Shown: piece by piece, positions 1-10,150 of the stretch
Position numbering within the stretch: the stretch's first letter is position 1
Layout: every line of letters starts with the position of its first letter
Assembly: GCF_014649375.1 (NCBI RefSeq)
Contig: NZ_BMSX01000003.1
Coordinates: forward strand, 62,001-126,000
Reading direction: 5' to 3'
Source of the DNA: Streptomyces aurantiogriseus
GTDB lineage: Bacteria; Actinomycetota; Actinomycetes; Streptomycetales; Streptomycetaceae
Length of the DNA stretch: 64,000 nucleotides
Translations under genes and position numbers: made by a program
The notes under the pieces: model-generated
Told to the model about the DNA's origin: nothing
The model's database searches: none
What the model saw: only the letters and a program-made list of their open reading frames with translations

Positions 1-50
1 GGAACACTGTTCTTCGGCGGCTCGCCTGGTCCGCCCCCGTGCTCAGACAT
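1..50 (-). CDS. 5' end of a minus-strand gene running off the window
   Basis: Reading leftward from an ATG at 50-48 gives an uninterrupted N-terminus, MSEHGGGPGEPPKNSV, until the window edge. A CATAAT hexamer (complement of 58-63) lies 7 nt before the ATG. This is the leaderless -10 spacing seen at many other genes in this window, and no Shine-Dalgarno sequence is present. Only 16 codons are visible, so the product is unknown and the call rests on the start-site signature. Confidence 0.35.
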   Translation of the reverse strand, partial: MSEHGGGPGEPPKNSV

Positions 51-833
51 GGCGACGATTATGGCGGTCGCACCCGACGAGGAAGCGCCCAGCCCCGGCA
101 CACACCAGGGATGCACACCGTTCACACACGATCTGCAGAGGACCGGTGCAGCCGGGAGCCCCGGAGAGCGGGAAGTCGGGATTCCGGGCCTACGGCGAGG
201 TACCGACGTACCTACGCGTCTCGGCACGTCCGAGCAGCCGTACGGAGACCTTCGGCCCGCTGGTGGAGTCGGCCGGGATCCAGGCCGGCCTCGCCGCCGG
301 CGTCACGCCGCTCTCCTGCGCTCCCGGTGTCCGCCGCCTCGCCCGTTCTGCGCTGTTCGCGTTGCTCGGCGCCCTGGCCTGCGCCCTTTCCCTGGGCGCG
401 CTCCGCTGCCTCGCCGCCCGTGTTTGACCTGCGTCACGCCCGGGGTATTCTCTCCGGCTCGATTGGCGGAGCACCTGCCCCATATGGCAGACTGTCCGAG
501 TTGCTCGGTCGAGTGTTGATGCTGCGCGCCTCCCGCCGGGAGGACCGGAAGCGAGTCCCACAGTACTCGTCGCCCTAACTGCCTCATGGCAGCGCTGGGG
601 CGGACGTACGGGAATCTTCCGGGAAGTGTCAGCGCGGCACCGGCCAGGCACCCGGTGGGCCTTCCGCCCCCGGCTTGCGGTTCCGGTAGGGCCGTGTGCA
701 TTCCGCAGGGATGTTCGAACAAGGGACATCTGTGTCAGTGGAAGCGCGACACGCCCGACCGCGTGGGTCGGAGGATCGGGTAGGGGAACACCAGGTTCCA
801 GAGCGTTAGAAGAGACAGGACTACTGAGTAGCC
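51..833. other. Non-coding leader region upstream of the S10 operon
   Basis: About 780 bases without a convincing gene. Open frames exist on both strands, but they have low-complexity Arg/Ala/Pro composition and no recognisable motif or ribosome site. The region contains the promoter described at 424-451 and then a roughly 380-nt leader ending at rpsJ. A short hairpin (CCGACC/GGGTCGG) lies near 760-773. Confidence 0.6.
424..451 (+). promoter_or_regulatory. Candidate sigma70-type promoter for the S10 operon
   Basis: TTGACC at 424-429 and TATTCT at 446-451 are separated by 16 nt and resemble a HrdB-dependent housekeeping promoter. It is the best match in the leader. A start near 458 would give an approximately 376-nt 5' leader, long enough for L4-type autoregulation, which is inference only. 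Confidence 0.55.
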
Positions 834-1142
834 ATGGCGGGACAGAAGATCCGCATCCGGCTCAAGGCCTACGACCACGAGGTCATCGACTCCTCGGCGA
901 AGAAGATCGTCGAGACGGTGACCCGCACTGGTGCGTCGGTCGCGGGCCCGGTGCCGCTGCCCACTGAGAAGAACGTGTACTGCGTCATCAAGTCGCCGCA
1001 CAAGTACAAGGACTCGCGCGAGCACTTCGAGATGCGCACGCACAAGCGCCTGATCGACATTCTCGACCCGACCCCCAAGACCGTTGACTCTCTGATGCGA
1101 CTCGACCTCCCGGCCGGCGTCGACATCGAGATCAAGCTCTGA
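834..1142 (+). CDS. rpsJ: 30S ribosomal protein S10
   Basis: The 102-residue product begins [19 protein letters not shown] and is a full-length S10, the 30S head protein that also acts as NusE in transcription antitermination. It is the first gene of the S10 operon, with rplC 16 nt downstream. The ATG is the only start that gives the family N-terminus. It is preceded by a long leader, so the operon is probably controlled at this upstream end. Confidence 0.97.
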   Translation: MAGQKIRIRLKAYDHEVIDSSAKKIVETVTRTGASVAGPVPLPTEKNVYCVIKSPHKYKDSREHFEMRTHKRLIDILDPTPKTVDSLMRLDLPAGVDIEIKL

Positions 1143-1158
1143 GGCCGGTGATCTGAGA

Positions 1159-1803
1159 ATGGCTAAGCAGATCAAGGGCATCCTGGGCGAGAAGCTCGGC
1201 ATGACGCAGGTGTGGGACGAGAACAACCGTGTTGTTCCGGTCACCGTCGTCAAGGCCGGCCCCAACGTCGTGACCCAGGTCCGTACGAATGACAGTGACG
1301 GCTACGAGTCGGTCCAGATCGCCTTCGGCGAGATCGACCCGCGCAAGGTGAACAAGCCCCTCAAGGGCCACTTCGCCAAGGCCGACGTCACCCCCCGTCG
1401 CCACCTCGTCGAGATCCGCACCGCGGACGCCTCCGAGTACACGCTGGGCCAGGAGATCACCGCTGAGGTGTTCGAGGCCGGCGTGAAGGTCGACGTGACC
1501 GGCAAGAGCAAGGGCAAGGGCTTCGCCGGTGTCATGAAGCGCCACAACTTCGGTGGCCTCGGCGCCGGACACGGCACCCAGCGCAAGCACCGCTCTCCCG
1601 GTTCCATCGGTGGCTGCGCCACCCCGGGCCGTGTGTTCAAGGGCCTCCGCATGGCGGGTCGCATGGGCAACGAGCGGGTCACCACCCAGAACCTGACCGT
1701 CCACGCCGTTGACGCGGAGAAGGGTCTGCTGCTCATCAAGGGCGCGGTTCCCGGTCCGAACGGCGGCCTCGTCCTGGTCCGCACCGCGGCCAAGGGGGCC
1801 TGA
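1159..1803 (+). CDS. rplC: 50S ribosomal protein L3
   Basis: The 214-residue product carries the L3 hallmark [16 protein letters not shown]...[18 protein letters not shown] at about residues 115-150, the loop that reaches the peptidyl transferase centre and contains the methylated Gln region in other bacteria. It is an early-assembly 23S rRNA binding protein. It sits between rpsJ and rplD with short gaps, as expected for co-transcription in the S10 operon. Confidence 0.97.
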   Translation: MAKQIKGILGEKLGMTQVWDENNRVVPVTVVKAGPNVVTQVRTNDSDGYESVQIAFGEIDPRKVNKPLKGHFAKADVTPRRHLVEIRTADASEYTLGQEITAEVFEAGVKVDVTGKSKGKGFAGVMKRHNFGGLGAGHGTQRKHRSPGSIGGCATPGRVFKGLRMAGRMGNERVTTQNLTVHAVDAEKGLLLIKGAVPGPNGGLVLVRTAAKGA

Positions 1804-1811
1804 GGTAACCG

Positions 1812-2468
1812 ATGAGCACTGTTGACATCCTTTCGCCTGCCGGCGAGAAGACCGGTAGCGTCGAACTCCCCGCGGAGATCTTCGGCGTGGAGAAGGTCAG
1901 CATCCCGCTGATCCACCAGGTCGTCGTCGCGCAGAACGCCGCGGCCCGCCAGGGCACGCACAAGACGAAGACCCGTGGCGAGGTCCGTGGTGGCGGCAAG
2001 AAGCCGTACCGCCAGAAGGGCACCGGCCGCGCCCGTCAGGGCTCGACCCGCGCGCCGCAGTTCGCCGGTGGTGGCGTCGTGCACGGTCCCGTGCCGCGTG
2101 ACTACTCGCAGCGGACCCCGAAGAAGATGAAGGCTGCCGCTCTGCGTCACGCCCTCACCGACCGGGCCCGCCACAACCGCATCCACGTCGTCACCGGCGT
2201 GATCGAGGGCGACACCCCGTCCACGAAGGCCGCCAAGACGCTGTTCGGCAAGATCTCGGAGCGCAAGAACCTGCTCCTGGTCGTCGAGCGTGCCGACGAG
2301 GCCGCGTGGCTGTCCGCCCGCAACCTGCCCCAGGTGCACATCCTGGAGCCGGGCCAGCTGAACACGTACGACGTGATCGTCTCGGACGACGTGGTCTTCA
2401 CCCAGGCCGCTCTCGAGTCCTTCGTCGCCGGCCCGAAGGCCAACGACACCGAAGGGAGCGAGGTCTGA
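1812..2468 (+). CDS. rplD: 50S ribosomal protein L4
   Basis: The 218-residue product has the typical L4 extended loop ([30 protein letters not shown] region, about residues 55-85) that lines the peptide exit tunnel. In enterobacteria L4 autoregulates the S10 operon; whether it does so here is not shown by the sequence. Its TGA overlaps the rplW ATG by one base (2468), so translation of the two genes is probably coupled. Confidence 0.97.
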   Translation: MSTVDILSPAGEKTGSVELPAEIFGVEKVSIPLIHQVVVAQNAAARQGTHKTKTRGEVRGGGKKPYRQKGTGRARQGSTRAPQFAGGGVVHGPVPRDYSQRTPKKMKAAALRHALTDRARHNRIHVVTGVIEGDTPSTKAAKTLFGKISERKNLLLVVERADEAAWLSARNLPQVHILEPGQLNTYDVIVSDDVVFTQAALESFVAGPKANDTEGSEV

Positions 2469-2887
2469 TGGCCATCCGTCACCCCGCTATCGCCTCGAAG
2501 GCTGCCAAGAAGGCCAAGGCCGCGCGCGTCGCCAAGGCCCGCCGCCACGCCACCGAGGGCAAGAACACCGTCGTCACCCCGGCGAGCAAGGCGTACACGG
2601 ACCTCCGTGACGTCCTGCTGAAGCCGGTCGTGTCGGAGAAGAGCTACGCGCTCCTCGACGAGAACAAGTACACGTTCATCGTCGACCCGAACGCCAACAA
2701 GACCCAGATCAAGCAGGCCGTCCAGGCGGTCTTCTCGGTCAAGGTCACCGGGGTCAACACGATCAACCGCCAGGGCAAGCGCAAGCGGACCCGCACCGGC
2801 TTCGGCCAGCGTGCGGCGACCAAGCGCGCGATCGTGACCCTCGCCGAGGGCGACCGTATCGACATCTTCGGCGGTCCGACCGCCTAA
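2468..2887 (+). CDS. rplW: 50S ribosomal protein L23 with basic N-terminal extension
   Basis: L23 sits at the exit of the nascent-peptide tunnel and docks trigger factor and SRP. The ATG at 2468 overlaps the rplD stop and follows a GGGAGCGAGG ribosome site. A longer in-frame opening upstream was rejected because it lies inside rplD. The 139-residue product has about 40 extra Lys/Ala/Arg-rich residues before the conserved [13 protein letters not shown] start of the L23 fold (usual length about 95-100). I believe this extension is common in streptomycetes. Confidence 0.95.
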   Translation: MAIRHPAIASKAAKKAKAARVAKARRHATEGKNTVVTPASKAYTDLRDVLLKPVVSEKSYALLDENKYTFIVDPNANKTQIKQAVQAVFSVKVTGVNTINRQGKRKRTRTGFGQRAATKRAIVTLAEGDRIDIFGGPTA

Positions 2888-2927
2888 GGGCGGTCCGGAT
2901 CGTCCGATATCGGACGAGGACTGAGAA

Positions 2928-3764
2928 ATGGGAATCCGCAAGTACAAGCCGACTACGCCGGGCCGTCGTGGCTCCAGCGTCGCCGACTTCGTCGAGGTCA
3001 CGCGGTCCACGCCGGAGAAGTCGTTGGTCCGCCCCCTGCACAGCAAGGGTGGCCGTAACAACTCCGGTCGTGTGACCGTCCGCCACCAGGGTGGTGGCCA
3101 CAAGCGCGCCTACCGCGTGATCGACTTCCGTCGTCACGACAAGGACGGCGTGCCGGCGAAGGTCGCGCACATCGAGTACGACCCCAACCGCACCGCGCGT
3201 ATCGCGCTGCTGCACTACGCCGACGGCGAGAAGCGCTACATCCTCGCCCCGCGCAACCTGCAGCAGGGTGACCGCGTGGAGAACGGTCCCGGGGCCGACA
3301 TCAAGCCGGGCAACAACCTGGCGCTCCGCAACATCCCGGTCGGTACCACGATCCACGCGATCGAGCTCCGTCCCGGTGGCGGTGCCAAGTTCGCCCGTTC
3401 CGCCGGTGCCTCCGTGCAGCTGCTCGCGAAGGAGGGCTCGATGGCCCACCTCCGCATGCCCTCCGGTGAGATCCGCCTGGTCGACGTGCGCTGCCGCGCC
3501 ACCGTCGGCGAGGTCGGCAACGCCGAGCAGAGCAACATCAACTGGGGCAAGGCCGGCCGCAAGCGCTGGCTGGGCGTCCGCCCGACCGTTCGCGGTGTGG
3601 CGATGAACCCGGTTGACCACCCCCACGGTGGTGGTGAGGGCAAGACCTCGGGTGGTCGCCACCCGGTCAGCCCCTGGGGTCAGAAGGAAGGTCGTACTCG
3701 TTCTCCCAAGAAGGCGAGCAACAAGTACATCGTCCGCCGCCGCAAGACGAACAAGAAGCGCTAA
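2928..3764 (+). CDS. rplB: 50S ribosomal protein L2
   Basis: The 278-residue product is a full-length L2, required for subunit association and peptidyl transferase assembly. The C-terminal region carries the conserved [17 protein letters not shown] motif (about residues 222-240), including the functionally important histidine. It lies in the S10 operon between rplW and rpsS. Confidence 0.97.
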   Translation: MGIRKYKPTTPGRRGSSVADFVEVTRSTPEKSLVRPLHSKGGRNNSGRVTVRHQGGGHKRAYRVIDFRRHDKDGVPAKVAHIEYDPNRTARIALLHYADGEKRYILAPRNLQQGDRVENGPGADIKPGNNLALRNIPVGTTIHAIELRPGGGAKFARSAGASVQLLAKEGSMAHLRMPSGEIRLVDVRCRATVGEVGNAEQSNINWGKAGRKRWLGVRPTVRGVAMNPVDHPHGGGEGKTSGGRHPVSPWGQKEGRTRSPKKASNKYIVRRRKTNKKR

Positions 3765-3776
3765 GGACGGGTTGAG

Positions 3777-4058
3777 ATGCCTCGTAGCTTGAAGAAGGGG
3801 CCCTTCGTCGACGACCACCTGATCAAGAAGGTGGACGCCCAGAACGAAGCCGGCACCAAGAACGTCATCAAGACCTGGTCCCGTCGCTCCATGATCGTGC
3901 CGGCCATGCTCGGCCACACGCTCGCGGTGCACAACGGCAAGACCCACATCCCGGTGTTCGTCACCGAGTCGATGGTCGGTCACAAGCTCGGCGAGTTCTC
4001 GCCGACGCGCACCTTCCGGGGTCACGTCAAGGAAGACCGGAAGTCGAAGCGCCGCTAG
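3777..4058 (+). CDS. rpsS: 30S ribosomal protein S19
   Basis: The 93-residue product begins [15 protein letters not shown] and contains the RRSMIVP and [13 protein letters not shown] motifs of S19. S19 forms a complex with S13 in the 30S head that contacts the A- and P-site tRNAs. Length and N-terminus match the family. It is 12 nt after rplB and 45 nt before rplV. Confidence 0.97.
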   Translation: MPRSLKKGPFVDDHLIKKVDAQNEAGTKNVIKTWSRRSMIVPAMLGHTLAVHNGKTHIPVFVTESMVGHKLGEFSPTRTFRGHVKEDRKSKRR

Positions 4059-4103
4059 TAGCGGATCGCATTCAGACACGTAAGTAACTCTGAAGGGACA
4101 ACC

Positions 4104-4451
4104 ATGGAAGCCAGGGCCCAGGCGCGGTACATCCGCGTCACGCCCATGAAGGCCCGCCGTGTGGTGGACCTCATCCGTGGCATGGACGCCACGGAGGCCC
4201 AGGCTGTTCTGCGATTCGCTCCGCAGGCAGCCTCCGTGCCGGTCGGCAAGGTGCTCGACAGCGCCATCGCCAACGCCGCGCACAACTACGACCACACCGA
4301 CGCCGACAGCCTCTACATCTCCGAGGCGTACGTCGACGAGGGTCCGACCCTGAAGCGGTTCCGTCCGCGCGCCCAGGGCCGTGCCTACCGGATCCGCAAG
4401 CGGACCAGCCACATCACCGTGGTCGTCAGCAGCAAGGAAGGAACCCGGTAA
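4104..4451 (+). CDS. rplV: 50S ribosomal protein L22
   Basis: The 115-residue product begins [26 protein letters not shown], typical of L22, a 23S rRNA-binding protein whose beta-hairpin ([25 protein letters not shown] region) lines the exit tunnel. Changes in that loop give macrolide resistance in other bacteria; nothing unusual is seen here. The stop overlaps the rpsC ATG (4451), so the two are probably translationally coupled. Confidence 0.97.
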   Translation: MEARAQARYIRVTPMKARRVVDLIRGMDATEAQAVLRFAPQAASVPVGKVLDSAIANAAHNYDHTDADSLYISEAYVDEGPTLKRFRPRAQGRAYRIRKRTSHITVVVSSKEGTR

Positions 4452-5275
4452 TGGGCCAGAAGGTAAACCCGCATGGGTTCCGGCTCGGTGTCACGACCGA
4501 CTTCAAGTCGCGTTGGTACGCCGACAAGCTGTACAAGGACTACGTCAAGGAAGACGTCGCCATCCGTCGGATGATGACGTCCGGCATGGAGCGCGCCGGT
4601 ATCTCGAAGGTTGAGATCGAGCGCACCCGTGACCGCGTGCGGGTGGACATCCACACCGCTCGTCCGGGCATCGTCATCGGCCGCCGTGGCGCCGAGGCCG
4701 ACCGCATCCGCGGTGACCTCGAGAAGCTCACGGGCAAGCAGGTCCAGCTGAACATCCTCGAGGTCAAGAACCCCGAGACGGACGCTCAGCTCGTGGCCCA
4801 GGCCGTCGCCGAGCAGCTCTCCTCCCGCGTCTCCTTCCGTCGGGCCATGCGCAAGAGCATGCAGTCCGCCATGAAGGCCGGCGCCAAGGGCATCAAGATC
4901 CAGTGCGGTGGCCGCCTCGGTGGCGCCGAGATGTCCCGCTCGGAGTTCTACCGCGAGGGCCGCGTGCCCCTGCACACGCTCCGTGCGAACGTGGATTACG
5001 GCTTCTTCGAGGCCAAGACGACCTTCGGCCGCATCGGTGTGAAGGTCTGGATCTACAAGGGCGACGTCAAGAACATCGCCGAGGTCCGCGCCGAGAACGC
5101 TGCCGCCCGTGCGGGTAACCGCCCGGCCCGCGGTGGCGCCGACCGCCCGGCCCGTGGTGGCCGTGGTGGCGAGCGGCGCGGTCGCAAGCCGCAGCAGCAG
5201 GCTCCCGCCGCCGAGGCCCCCCAGGCCGAGGCCGGTGCCGCCGCTCCGGCTGAGAGCACCGGAACGGAGGCCTGA
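4451..5275 (+). CDS. rpsC: 30S ribosomal protein S3 with RG-rich tail
   Basis: S3 sits at the mRNA entry channel. The KH-type RNA-binding region is visible ([25 protein letters not shown], about residues 72-96), followed by the S3 C-terminal fold. The 274-residue product is longer than the E. coli protein (233). The last 55 or so residues are low-complexity, first Arg/Gly-rich (about 215-240) and then Ala/Pro/Glu-rich. This extension is probably unstructured and of unknown role. Confidence 0.96.
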   Translation: MGQKVNPHGFRLGVTTDFKSRWYADKLYKDYVKEDVAIRRMMTSGMERAGISKVEIERTRDRVRVDIHTARPGIVIGRRGAEADRIRGDLEKLTGKQVQLNILEVKNPETDAQLVAQAVAEQLSSRVSFRRAMRKSMQSAMKAGAKGIKIQCGGRLGGAEMSRSEFYREGRVPLHTLRANVDYGFFEAKTTFGRIGVKVWIYKGDVKNIAEVRAENAAARAGNRPARGGADRPARGGRGGERRGRKPQQQAPAAEAPQAEAGAAAPAESTGTEA

Positions 5276-5280
5276 CCGAC

Positions 5281-5700
5281 ATGCTGATCCCCCGTAGGGT
5301 CAAGCACCGCAAGCAGCACCACCCCAAGCGCACCGGCGCTGCCAAGGGTGGCACGACGGTTGCGTTCGGCGAGTACGGCATCCAGGCGCTCACCCCGGCG
5401 TATGTGACGAACCGTCAGATCGAGGCCGCTCGTATCGCCATGACGCGTCACATCAAGCGTGGTGGCAAGGTCTGGATCAACATCTACCCGGACCGTCCGC
5501 TCACCAAGAAGCCCGCCGAGACCCGCATGGGTTCCGGTAAGGGTTCTCCGGAGTGGTGGATCGCGAACGTCAAGCCCGGACGTGTGATGTTCGAGCTGTC
5601 GTACCCCAACGAGAAGATCGCCCGTGAGGCGCTGACCCGTGCGGCCCACAAGCTGCCGATGAAGTGCCGGATCGTCAAGCGCGAGGCAGGTGAAGCGTGA
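5281..5700 (+). CDS. rplP: 50S ribosomal protein L16
   Basis: The 139-residue product starts [19 protein letters not shown] and carries the [28 protein letters not shown] motif of L16, the late-assembly protein near the A-site tRNA elbow. The stop shares its final base with the rpmC ATG (5700), indicating coupled translation. Confidence 0.97.
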   Translation: MLIPRRVKHRKQHHPKRTGAAKGGTTVAFGEYGIQALTPAYVTNRQIEAARIAMTRHIKRGGKVWINIYPDRPLTKKPAETRMGSGKGSPEWWIANVKPGRVMFELSYPNEKIAREALTRAAHKLPMKCRIVKREAGEA

Positions 5701-5924
5701 TGTCGGCCGGTACCAAGGCGTCCGAGCTGCGCGAGCTGGGCAACGAGGAGCTTCTGGCGAAGCTCCGCGAGGCCAAGGAAGAGCTGTTCAACCTCCGCTT
5801 CCAGGCGGCGACCGGTCAGCTCGAGAACCACGGTCGGCTGAAGGCCGTCCGTAAGGACATCGCGCGGATCTACACCCTGATGCGTGAGCGCGAGCTGGGC
5901 ATCGAGACGGTGGAGAGCGCCTGA
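5700..5924 (+). CDS. rpmC: 50S ribosomal protein L29
   Basis: The 74-residue product ([19 protein letters not shown]...) is L29, a small helical protein beside L23 at the tunnel exit. I chose ATG 5700 rather than the adjacent GTG at 5697 because the two starts differ by one codon and ATG overlaps the rplP stop. The 3' end overlaps the rpsQ start at 5924. Confidence 0.95.
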   Translation: MSAGTKASELRELGNEELLAKLREAKEELFNLRFQAATGQLENHGRLKAVRKDIARIYTLMRERELGIETVESA

Positions 5925-6211
5925 TGAGTGAGAGCAACGTGACTGAGCAGACTGCAGAGGCCCGCGGCTTCCGCAAGACCCGTGAGGGTCTCGTCGTCAG
6001 CGACAAGATGGACAAGACCGTCGTCGTCGCCGTCGAGGACCGCGTCAAGCACGCGCTGTACGGCAAGGTCATCCGCCGTACGAACAAGCTCAAGGCGCAC
6101 GACGAGCAGAACGCCGCGGGTGTCGGCGACCGCGTCCTCCTCATGGAGACCCGGCCGCTGTCCGCGACGAAGCGCTGGCGCGTCGTCGAGATCCTCGAGA
6201 AGGCCAAGTAA
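5924..6211 (+). CDS. rpsQ: 30S ribosomal protein S17
   Basis: The 95-residue product contains the S17 OB-fold motifs [22 protein letters not shown] and [17 protein letters not shown]17 is a primary 16S rRNA-binding protein. It overlaps rpmC by one base and is the last gene of the classic S10 operon. The 100-nt gap that follows contains strong hairpins, so it may be a partial transcription boundary. Confidence 0.96.
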   Translation: MSESNVTEQTAEARGFRKTREGLVVSDKMDKTVVVAVEDRVKHALYGKVIRRTNKLKAHDEQNAAGVGDRVLLMETRPLSATKRWRVVEILEKAK

Positions 6212-6217
6212 TTCTCC

Positions 6218-6283
6218 TGCGGGGCACCCCTCGCAGGACAGTTCCGCCAGGCTCCGGGGGTCCGCTCACTGAGCGGCCCCCGG
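6218..6283. terminator. Pair of hairpins between rpsQ and rplN
   Basis: A first inverted repeat (CCTGCGGGG...CCCCTCGCAGG, about 6217-6238) is followed by a stronger one at 6254-6283 (CCGGGGG..CCGCTC / GAGCGG..CCCCGG). No T tract follows. They mark the S10-spc junction and could attenuate or process the transcript rather than end it. Confidence 0.5.
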
Positions 6284-6311
6284 GGAACCGGCAGACAAAC
6301 AGGAGATAGAC

Positions 6312-6680
6312 GTGATCCAGCAGGAGTCGCGACTGCGTGTCGCCGACAACACTGGTGCGAAGGAAATCCTTTGCATCCGTGTGCTCGGTGGCTCCGGTCG
6401 CCGCTACGCGGGCATCGGTGACGTCATCGTCGCCACCGTCAAGGACGCGATCCCCGGTGGCAACGTGAAGAAGGGTGACGTCGTCAAGGCCGTCATCGTT
6501 CGCACCGTCAAGGAGCGCCGTCGTCCGGACGGCTCGTACATCCGCTTCGACGAGAACGCCGCCGTCATTCTGAAGAACGACGGCGACCCTCGCGGCACCC
6601 GCATCTTCGGCCCGGTCGGCCGTGAGCTGCGCGAGAAGAAGTTCATGAAGATCATCTCGCTCGCGCCGGAGGTGCTGTAA
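6312..6680 (+). CDS. rplN: 50S ribosomal protein L14
   Basis: The 122-residue product, started by GTG at 6312 after an AGGAGAT ribosome site, begins [28 protein letters not shown], which is typical of L14, an intersubunit-bridge protein of the 50S subunit. It is the first gene of the spc block and is followed 2 nt later by rplX. Confidence 0.97.
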   Translation: MIQQESRLRVADNTGAKEILCIRVLGGSGRRYAGIGDVIVATVKDAIPGGNVKKGDVVKAVIVRTVKERRRPDGSYIRFDENAAVILKNDGDPRGTRIFGPVGRELREKKFMKIISLAPEVL

Positions 6681-6682
6681 GC

Positions 6683-7006
6683 ATGAAGATCAAGAAGGGC
6701 GACCTGGTCCAGGTCATCACCGGTAAGGACAAGGGCAAGCAGGGCAAGGTCATCGCGGCCTTCCCCCGCGAGGACCGCGTCCTGGTCGAGGGTGTCAACC
6801 GGGTCAAGAAGCACACGAAGGCCGGTCCGACCGCCAAGGGCTCCCAGGCCGGCGGCATCGTGACCACCGAGGCCCCGATCCACGTGTCCAACGTCCAGCT
6901 GGTCGTGGAGAAGGACGGCAAGAAGGTCGTCACGCGTGTCGGTTACCGCTTCGACGACGAGGGCAACAAGATCCGCGTTGCCAAGCGGACGGGTGAGGAC
7001 ATCTGA
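6683..7006 (+). CDS. rplX: 50S ribosomal protein L24
   Basis: The 107-residue product begins [24 protein letters not shown], the KOW motif of L24, an assembly-initiator protein that binds the 5' domain of 23S rRNA. Its stop overlaps the rplE ATG at 7006 by one base, implying coupled translation within the spc block. Confidence 0.97.
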   Translation: MKIKKGDLVQVITGKDKGKQGKVIAAFPREDRVLVEGVNRVKKHTKAGPTAKGSQAGGIVTTEAPIHVSNVQLVVEKDGKKVVTRVGYRFDDEGNKIRVAKRTGEDI

Positions 7007-7563
7007 TGGCTACCACCACCACTCCGCGTCTGAAGCAGAAGTACCGCGAGGAGATCGCGGGCAAGCTGCGTGACGAGTTCAAGTACGAGAACGTCATGCA
7101 GATCCCCGGCCTCGTCAAGATCGTGGTCAACATGGGTGTGGGCGACGCCGCTCGCGACTCCAAGCTGATCGAGGGCGCCATCCGCGACCTCACCACGATC
7201 ACCGGTCAGAAGCCGGCCGTCACCAAGGCCCGCAAGTCCATCGCGCAGTTCAAGCTGCGTGAGGGTCAGCCGATCGGTGCCCACGTCACGCTCCGTGGCG
7301 ACCGCATGTGGGAGTTCCTGGACCGCACCCTGTCGCTCGCGCTCCCGCGCATCCGCGACTTCCGCGGCCTGTCCCCCAAGCAGTTCGACGGCCGTGGCAA
7401 CTACACCTTCGGTCTCACGGAGCAGGTCATGTTCCACGAGATCGACCAGGACAAGATCGACCGTGTCCGGGGTATGGACATCACCGTGGTCACCACGGCG
7501 ACCAACGACGCTGAGGGCCGCGCGCTCCTTCGTCACCTCGGCTTCCCGTTCAAGGAGGCGTGA
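7006..7563 (+). CDS. rplE: 50S ribosomal protein L5
   Basis: The 185-residue product has L5 signatures ([33 protein letters not shown], and [18 protein letters not shown]). L5 binds 5S rRNA and contacts the P-site tRNA. It overlaps rplX at its start, and rpsN follows within 6 nt. Confidence 0.97.
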   Translation: MATTTTPRLKQKYREEIAGKLRDEFKYENVMQIPGLVKIVVNMGVGDAARDSKLIEGAIRDLTTITGQKPAVTKARKSIAQFKLREGQPIGAHVTLRGDRMWEFLDRTLSLALPRIRDFRGLSPKQFDGRGNYTFGLTEQVMFHEIDQDKIDRVRGMDITVVTTATNDAEGRALLRHLGFPFKEA

Positions 7564-7568
7564 GCGAG

Positions 7569-7754
7569 ATGGCGAAGAAGGCTCTGATCGCTAAGGCTGC
7601 TCGCAAGCCCAAGTTCGGTGTGCGCGCGTACACCCGCTGCCAGCGCTGCGGCCGTCCGCACTCCGTGTACCGCAAGTTCGGCCTCTGCCGCGTGTGCCTT
7701 CGTGAGATGGCTCACCGTGGCGAGCTGCCGGGCGTGACCAAGAGCTCCTGGTAA
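7569..7754 (+). CDS. rpsN: 30S ribosomal protein S14, zinc-binding type
   Basis: The 61-residue form starts at ATG 7569 ([16 protein letters not shown]). A GTG at 7560 would add only three residues and overlaps rplE. Two CxxC pairs (CQRC and CRVC) identify the zinc-ribbon type S14. Streptomycetes generally also carry a zinc-independent copy elsewhere under Zur control, so this C+ form is the one used when zinc is available. Confidence 0.96.
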   Translation: MAKKALIAKAARKPKFGVRAYTRCQRCGRPHSVYRKFGLCRVCLREMAHRGELPGVTKSSW

Positions 7755-7966
7755 TCCCCGCTTTCAGGGATTCCTCAGGCTCTCGGTAAGCAACTGGGTG
7801 GACAGGGGCCCACCTCCGCATGCCTTAGGCTTGTGGGGTTGGGCGCCTGTCGCGCCCGTACGACTTACTACGCCGTAGGTCCACCGCGCCGCACCCGTCC
7901 CGTCTCGGATCGGGGAGAGGGATGGCGCACCAGGAAACCCCGGCGAGAGAGGCCACAGGCCAATTC

Positions 7967-8365
7967 ATGACCATGACTGATCCGATCGCAGACATGCTGA
8001 CGCGTCTGCGGAACGCGAACTCGGCGTACCACGACTCGGTGTCGATGCCGCACTCCAAGATCAAGTCGCACATCGCGGAGATCCTCCAGCAGGAGGGCTT
8101 CATCACGGGCTGGAAGGTCGAGGACGCCGAGGTCGGCAAGAACCTCGTTCTCGAGCTGAAGTTCGGCCCGAACCGTGAGCGCTCCATCGCGGGCATCAAG
8201 CGGATCTCCAAGCCCGGTCTCCGGGTGTACGCGAAGTCCACCAACCTGCCGAAGGTGCTCGGCGGCCTCGGCGTGGCGATCATCTCCACGTCCCACGGGC
8301 TCCTCACCGACAAGCAGGCCGGCAAGAAGGGCGTGGGTGGGGAAGTCCTCGCCTACGTCTGGTAG
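7967..8365 (+). CDS. rpsH: 30S ribosomal protein S8
   Basis: The 132-residue product starts at ATG 7967 ([18 protein letters not shown]), the conserved S8 N-terminus. An ATG at 7922 is also in frame, but its 15 extra residues are not family-like. S8 is a primary 16S rRNA binder and, in E. coli, the spc operon autorepressor. The gene follows a 212-nt gap, the largest inside the spc block, which could hold a secondary promoter or regulatory leader; a small AATCCC/GGGATT hairpin sits at 7753-7772. Confidence 0.95.
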   Translation: MTMTDPIADMLTRLRNANSAYHDSVSMPHSKIKSHIAEILQQEGFITGWKVEDAEVGKNLVLELKFGPNRERSIAGIKRISKPGLRVYAKSTNLPKVLGGLGVAIISTSHGLLTDKQAGKKGVGGEVLAYVW

Positions 8366-8389
8366 CAGAAGGGAACGGAGGAAACAGCT

Positions 8390-8929
8390 ATGTCGCGCAT
8401 CGGCAAGCTCCCCATCGCGGTTCCCGCCGGCGTGGACGTCACCATCGACGGCCGCACCGTGTCGGTCAAGGGCCCCAAGGGCTCGCTGACCCACACGGTT
8501 GCTGCTCCGATCGACATCGCCAAGGGCGAGGACGGCACCCTGCAGGTGACCCGCCCCAACGACGAGCGTCAGAGCAAGGCCCTGCACGGCCTCTCCCGCA
8601 CGCTGGTGGCGAACATGATCACCGGCGTGACCCAGGGTTACGTGAAGAAGCTCGAGATCAGCGGTGTCGGTTACCGCGTGACCGCCAAGGGCTCGAACCT
8701 CGAGTTCGCGCTCGGTTACAGCCACCCGATCCTGGTCGAGGCCCCCGAGGGCATCACCTTCAAGGTGGAGACCCCGACCCGCTTCCAGGTCGAGGGCATC
8801 GACAAGCAGAAGGTCGGCGAGGTTGCGGCCAACATCCGCAAGCTGCGCAAGCCTGACCCGTACAAGGCCAAGGGCGTCAAGTACGAGGGCGAAGTCATCC
8901 GCCGCAAGGTCGGAAAGGCGGGTAAGTAA
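8390..8929 (+). CDS. rplF: 50S ribosomal protein L6
   Basis: The 179-residue product begins [15 protein letters not shown] and ends with the L6 signature [26 protein letters not shown]6 lies near the factor-binding site of the 50S subunit. It is preceded by a GGAACGGAGGAA ribosome site and followed 3 nt later by rplR. Confidence 0.97.
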   Translation: MSRIGKLPIAVPAGVDVTIDGRTVSVKGPKGSLTHTVAAPIDIAKGEDGTLQVTRPNDERQSKALHGLSRTLVANMITGVTQGYVKKLEISGVGYRVTAKGSNLEFALGYSHPILVEAPEGITFKVETPTRFQVEGIDKQKVGEVAANIRKLRKPDPYKAKGVKYEGEVIRRKVGKAGK

Positions 8930-8932
8930 GCC

Positions 8933-9316
8933 ATGGCATACGGGCAGAAGATCCTGAAGGGCGACGCCTACAAGCGCGCCGCGATCAAGCGCCGTCACAT
9001 CCGGATCCGCAAGCGGATCAACGGTACGGCGGAGCGTCCCCGTCTCGTCGTGACCCGCTCCAACCGCCACATCGTGGCGCAGGTGATCGACGACCTGAAG
9101 GGCCACACCCTGGCGTCGGCGTCCACCCTGGACGCTTCGATCCGCGGTGGCGAGGGCGACAAGTCCACGCAGGCCAAGCAGGTCGGCGCCCTGGTCGCCG
9201 AGCGTGCCAAGGCCGCCGGTGTCGAGGCCGTCGTGTTCGACCGTGGTGGTAACCAGTACGCCGGGCGCATCGCCGCCCTGGCGGACGCCGCCCGCGAGGC
9301 CGGGCTCAAGTTCTGA
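8933..9316 (+). CDS. rplR: 50S ribosomal protein L18
   Basis: The 127-residue product has the L18 pattern ([57 protein letters not shown]). L18 binds 5S rRNA together with L5. It lies between rplF and rpsE in standard spc order. Confidence 0.97.
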   Translation: MAYGQKILKGDAYKRAAIKRRHIRIRKRINGTAERPRLVVTRSNRHIVAQVIDDLKGHTLASASTLDASIRGGEGDKSTQAKQVGALVAERAKAAGVEAVVFDRGGNQYAGRIAALADAAREAGLKF

Positions 9317-9357
9317 GCCGGTTCCGTAGCTAGCGGAAACAGAGAGAGGTAATTCCA

Positions 9358-9963
9358 ATGGCTGGACCCCAGCGCCGCGGTGGCGGTGCCGGTGGCGGCG
9401 AGCGGCGGGACCGGAAGGGCCGTGACGGCGGCGCTGCTGCCGCCGAGAAGACCGCGTACGTTGAGCGCGTCGTCGCGATCAACCGCGTCGCCAAGGTTGT
9501 GAAGGGTGGTCGTCGCTTCAGCTTCACCGCGCTGGTCGTGGTGGGCGACGGTGACGGCACCGTGGGTGTCGGTTACGGCAAGGCCAAGGAGGTGCCGGCC
9601 GCCATCGCCAAGGGCGTTGAGGAGGCCAAGAAGCACTTCTTCAAGGTCCCCCGTATCCAGGGCACCATCCCGCACCCGATCCAGGGTGAGAAGGCTGCCG
9701 GCGTCGTGCTGCTCAAGCCCGCGTCCCCGGGTACCGGTGTTATCGCCGGTGGTCCGGTGCGTGCCGTGCTCGAGTGCGCCGGTATCCACGACGTGCTGTC
9801 GAAGTCGCTCGGCTCCGACAACGCGATCAACATCGTGCACGCGACCGTGGAGGCCCTGAAGGGTCTGCAGCGTCCCGAGGAGATCGCGGCCCGCCGTGGT
9901 CTGCCGCTCGAGGACGTCGCCCCCGCGGCCCTGCTGCGTGCGCGTGCCGGGGCGGGTGCGTAA
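9358..9963 (+). CDS. rpsE: 30S ribosomal protein S5
   Basis: The 201-residue product contains the S5 dsRNA-binding N-domain ([31 protein letters not shown]) and the C-terminal S5 domain. About 30 extra residues at the N-terminus are Gly/Arg-rich and probably disordered. S5 lies at the mRNA entry pore and affects decoding fidelity. rpmD begins 2 nt downstream. Confidence 0.96.
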   Translation: MAGPQRRGGGAGGGERRDRKGRDGGAAAAEKTAYVERVVAINRVAKVVKGGRRFSFTALVVVGDGDGTVGVGYGKAKEVPAAIAKGVEEAKKHFFKVPRIQGTIPHPIQGEKAAGVVLLKPASPGTGVIAGGPVRAVLECAGIHDVLSKSLGSDNAINIVHATVEALKGLQRPEEIAARRGLPLEDVAPAALLRARAGAGA

Positions 9964-9965
9964 TC

Positions 9966-10148
9966 ATGGCGCAGCTCAAGATCACGCAGACGAAGTCCTA
10001 CATCGGCAGCAAGCAGAACCACCGCGACACCCTGCGTTCCCTGGGCCTCAAGCGCCTGGGTGACGTGGTCGTCAAGGAGGACCGCCCCGAGTTCCGCGGC
10101 ATGGTGCACACCGTCCGCCACCTCGTGACGGTCGAGGAGGTCGACTGA
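9966..10148 (+). CDS. rpmD: 50S ribosomal protein L30
   Basis: The 60-residue product [30 protein letters not shown]... is a full-length L30. Longer in-frame openings to the left were rejected because they lie inside rpsE. It is sandwiched between rpsE and rplO with 2-nt gaps, so the three are co-transcribed. Confidence 0.95.
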   Translation: MAQLKITQTKSYIGSKQNHRDTLRSLGLKRLGDVVVKEDRPEFRGMVHTVRHLVTVEEVD

Positions 10149-10150
10149 TC

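Noticed and set aside
190..729. Minus-strand gene upstream of rpsJ
   Set aside because: Low-complexity Arg/Ala/Pro frames, no ribosome site and no motif; they overlap the S10 promoter.
2763..4412. 549-codon minus-strand open frame
   Set aside because: It covers rplB, rpsS and rplV in antisense; the ribosomal genes are certain.
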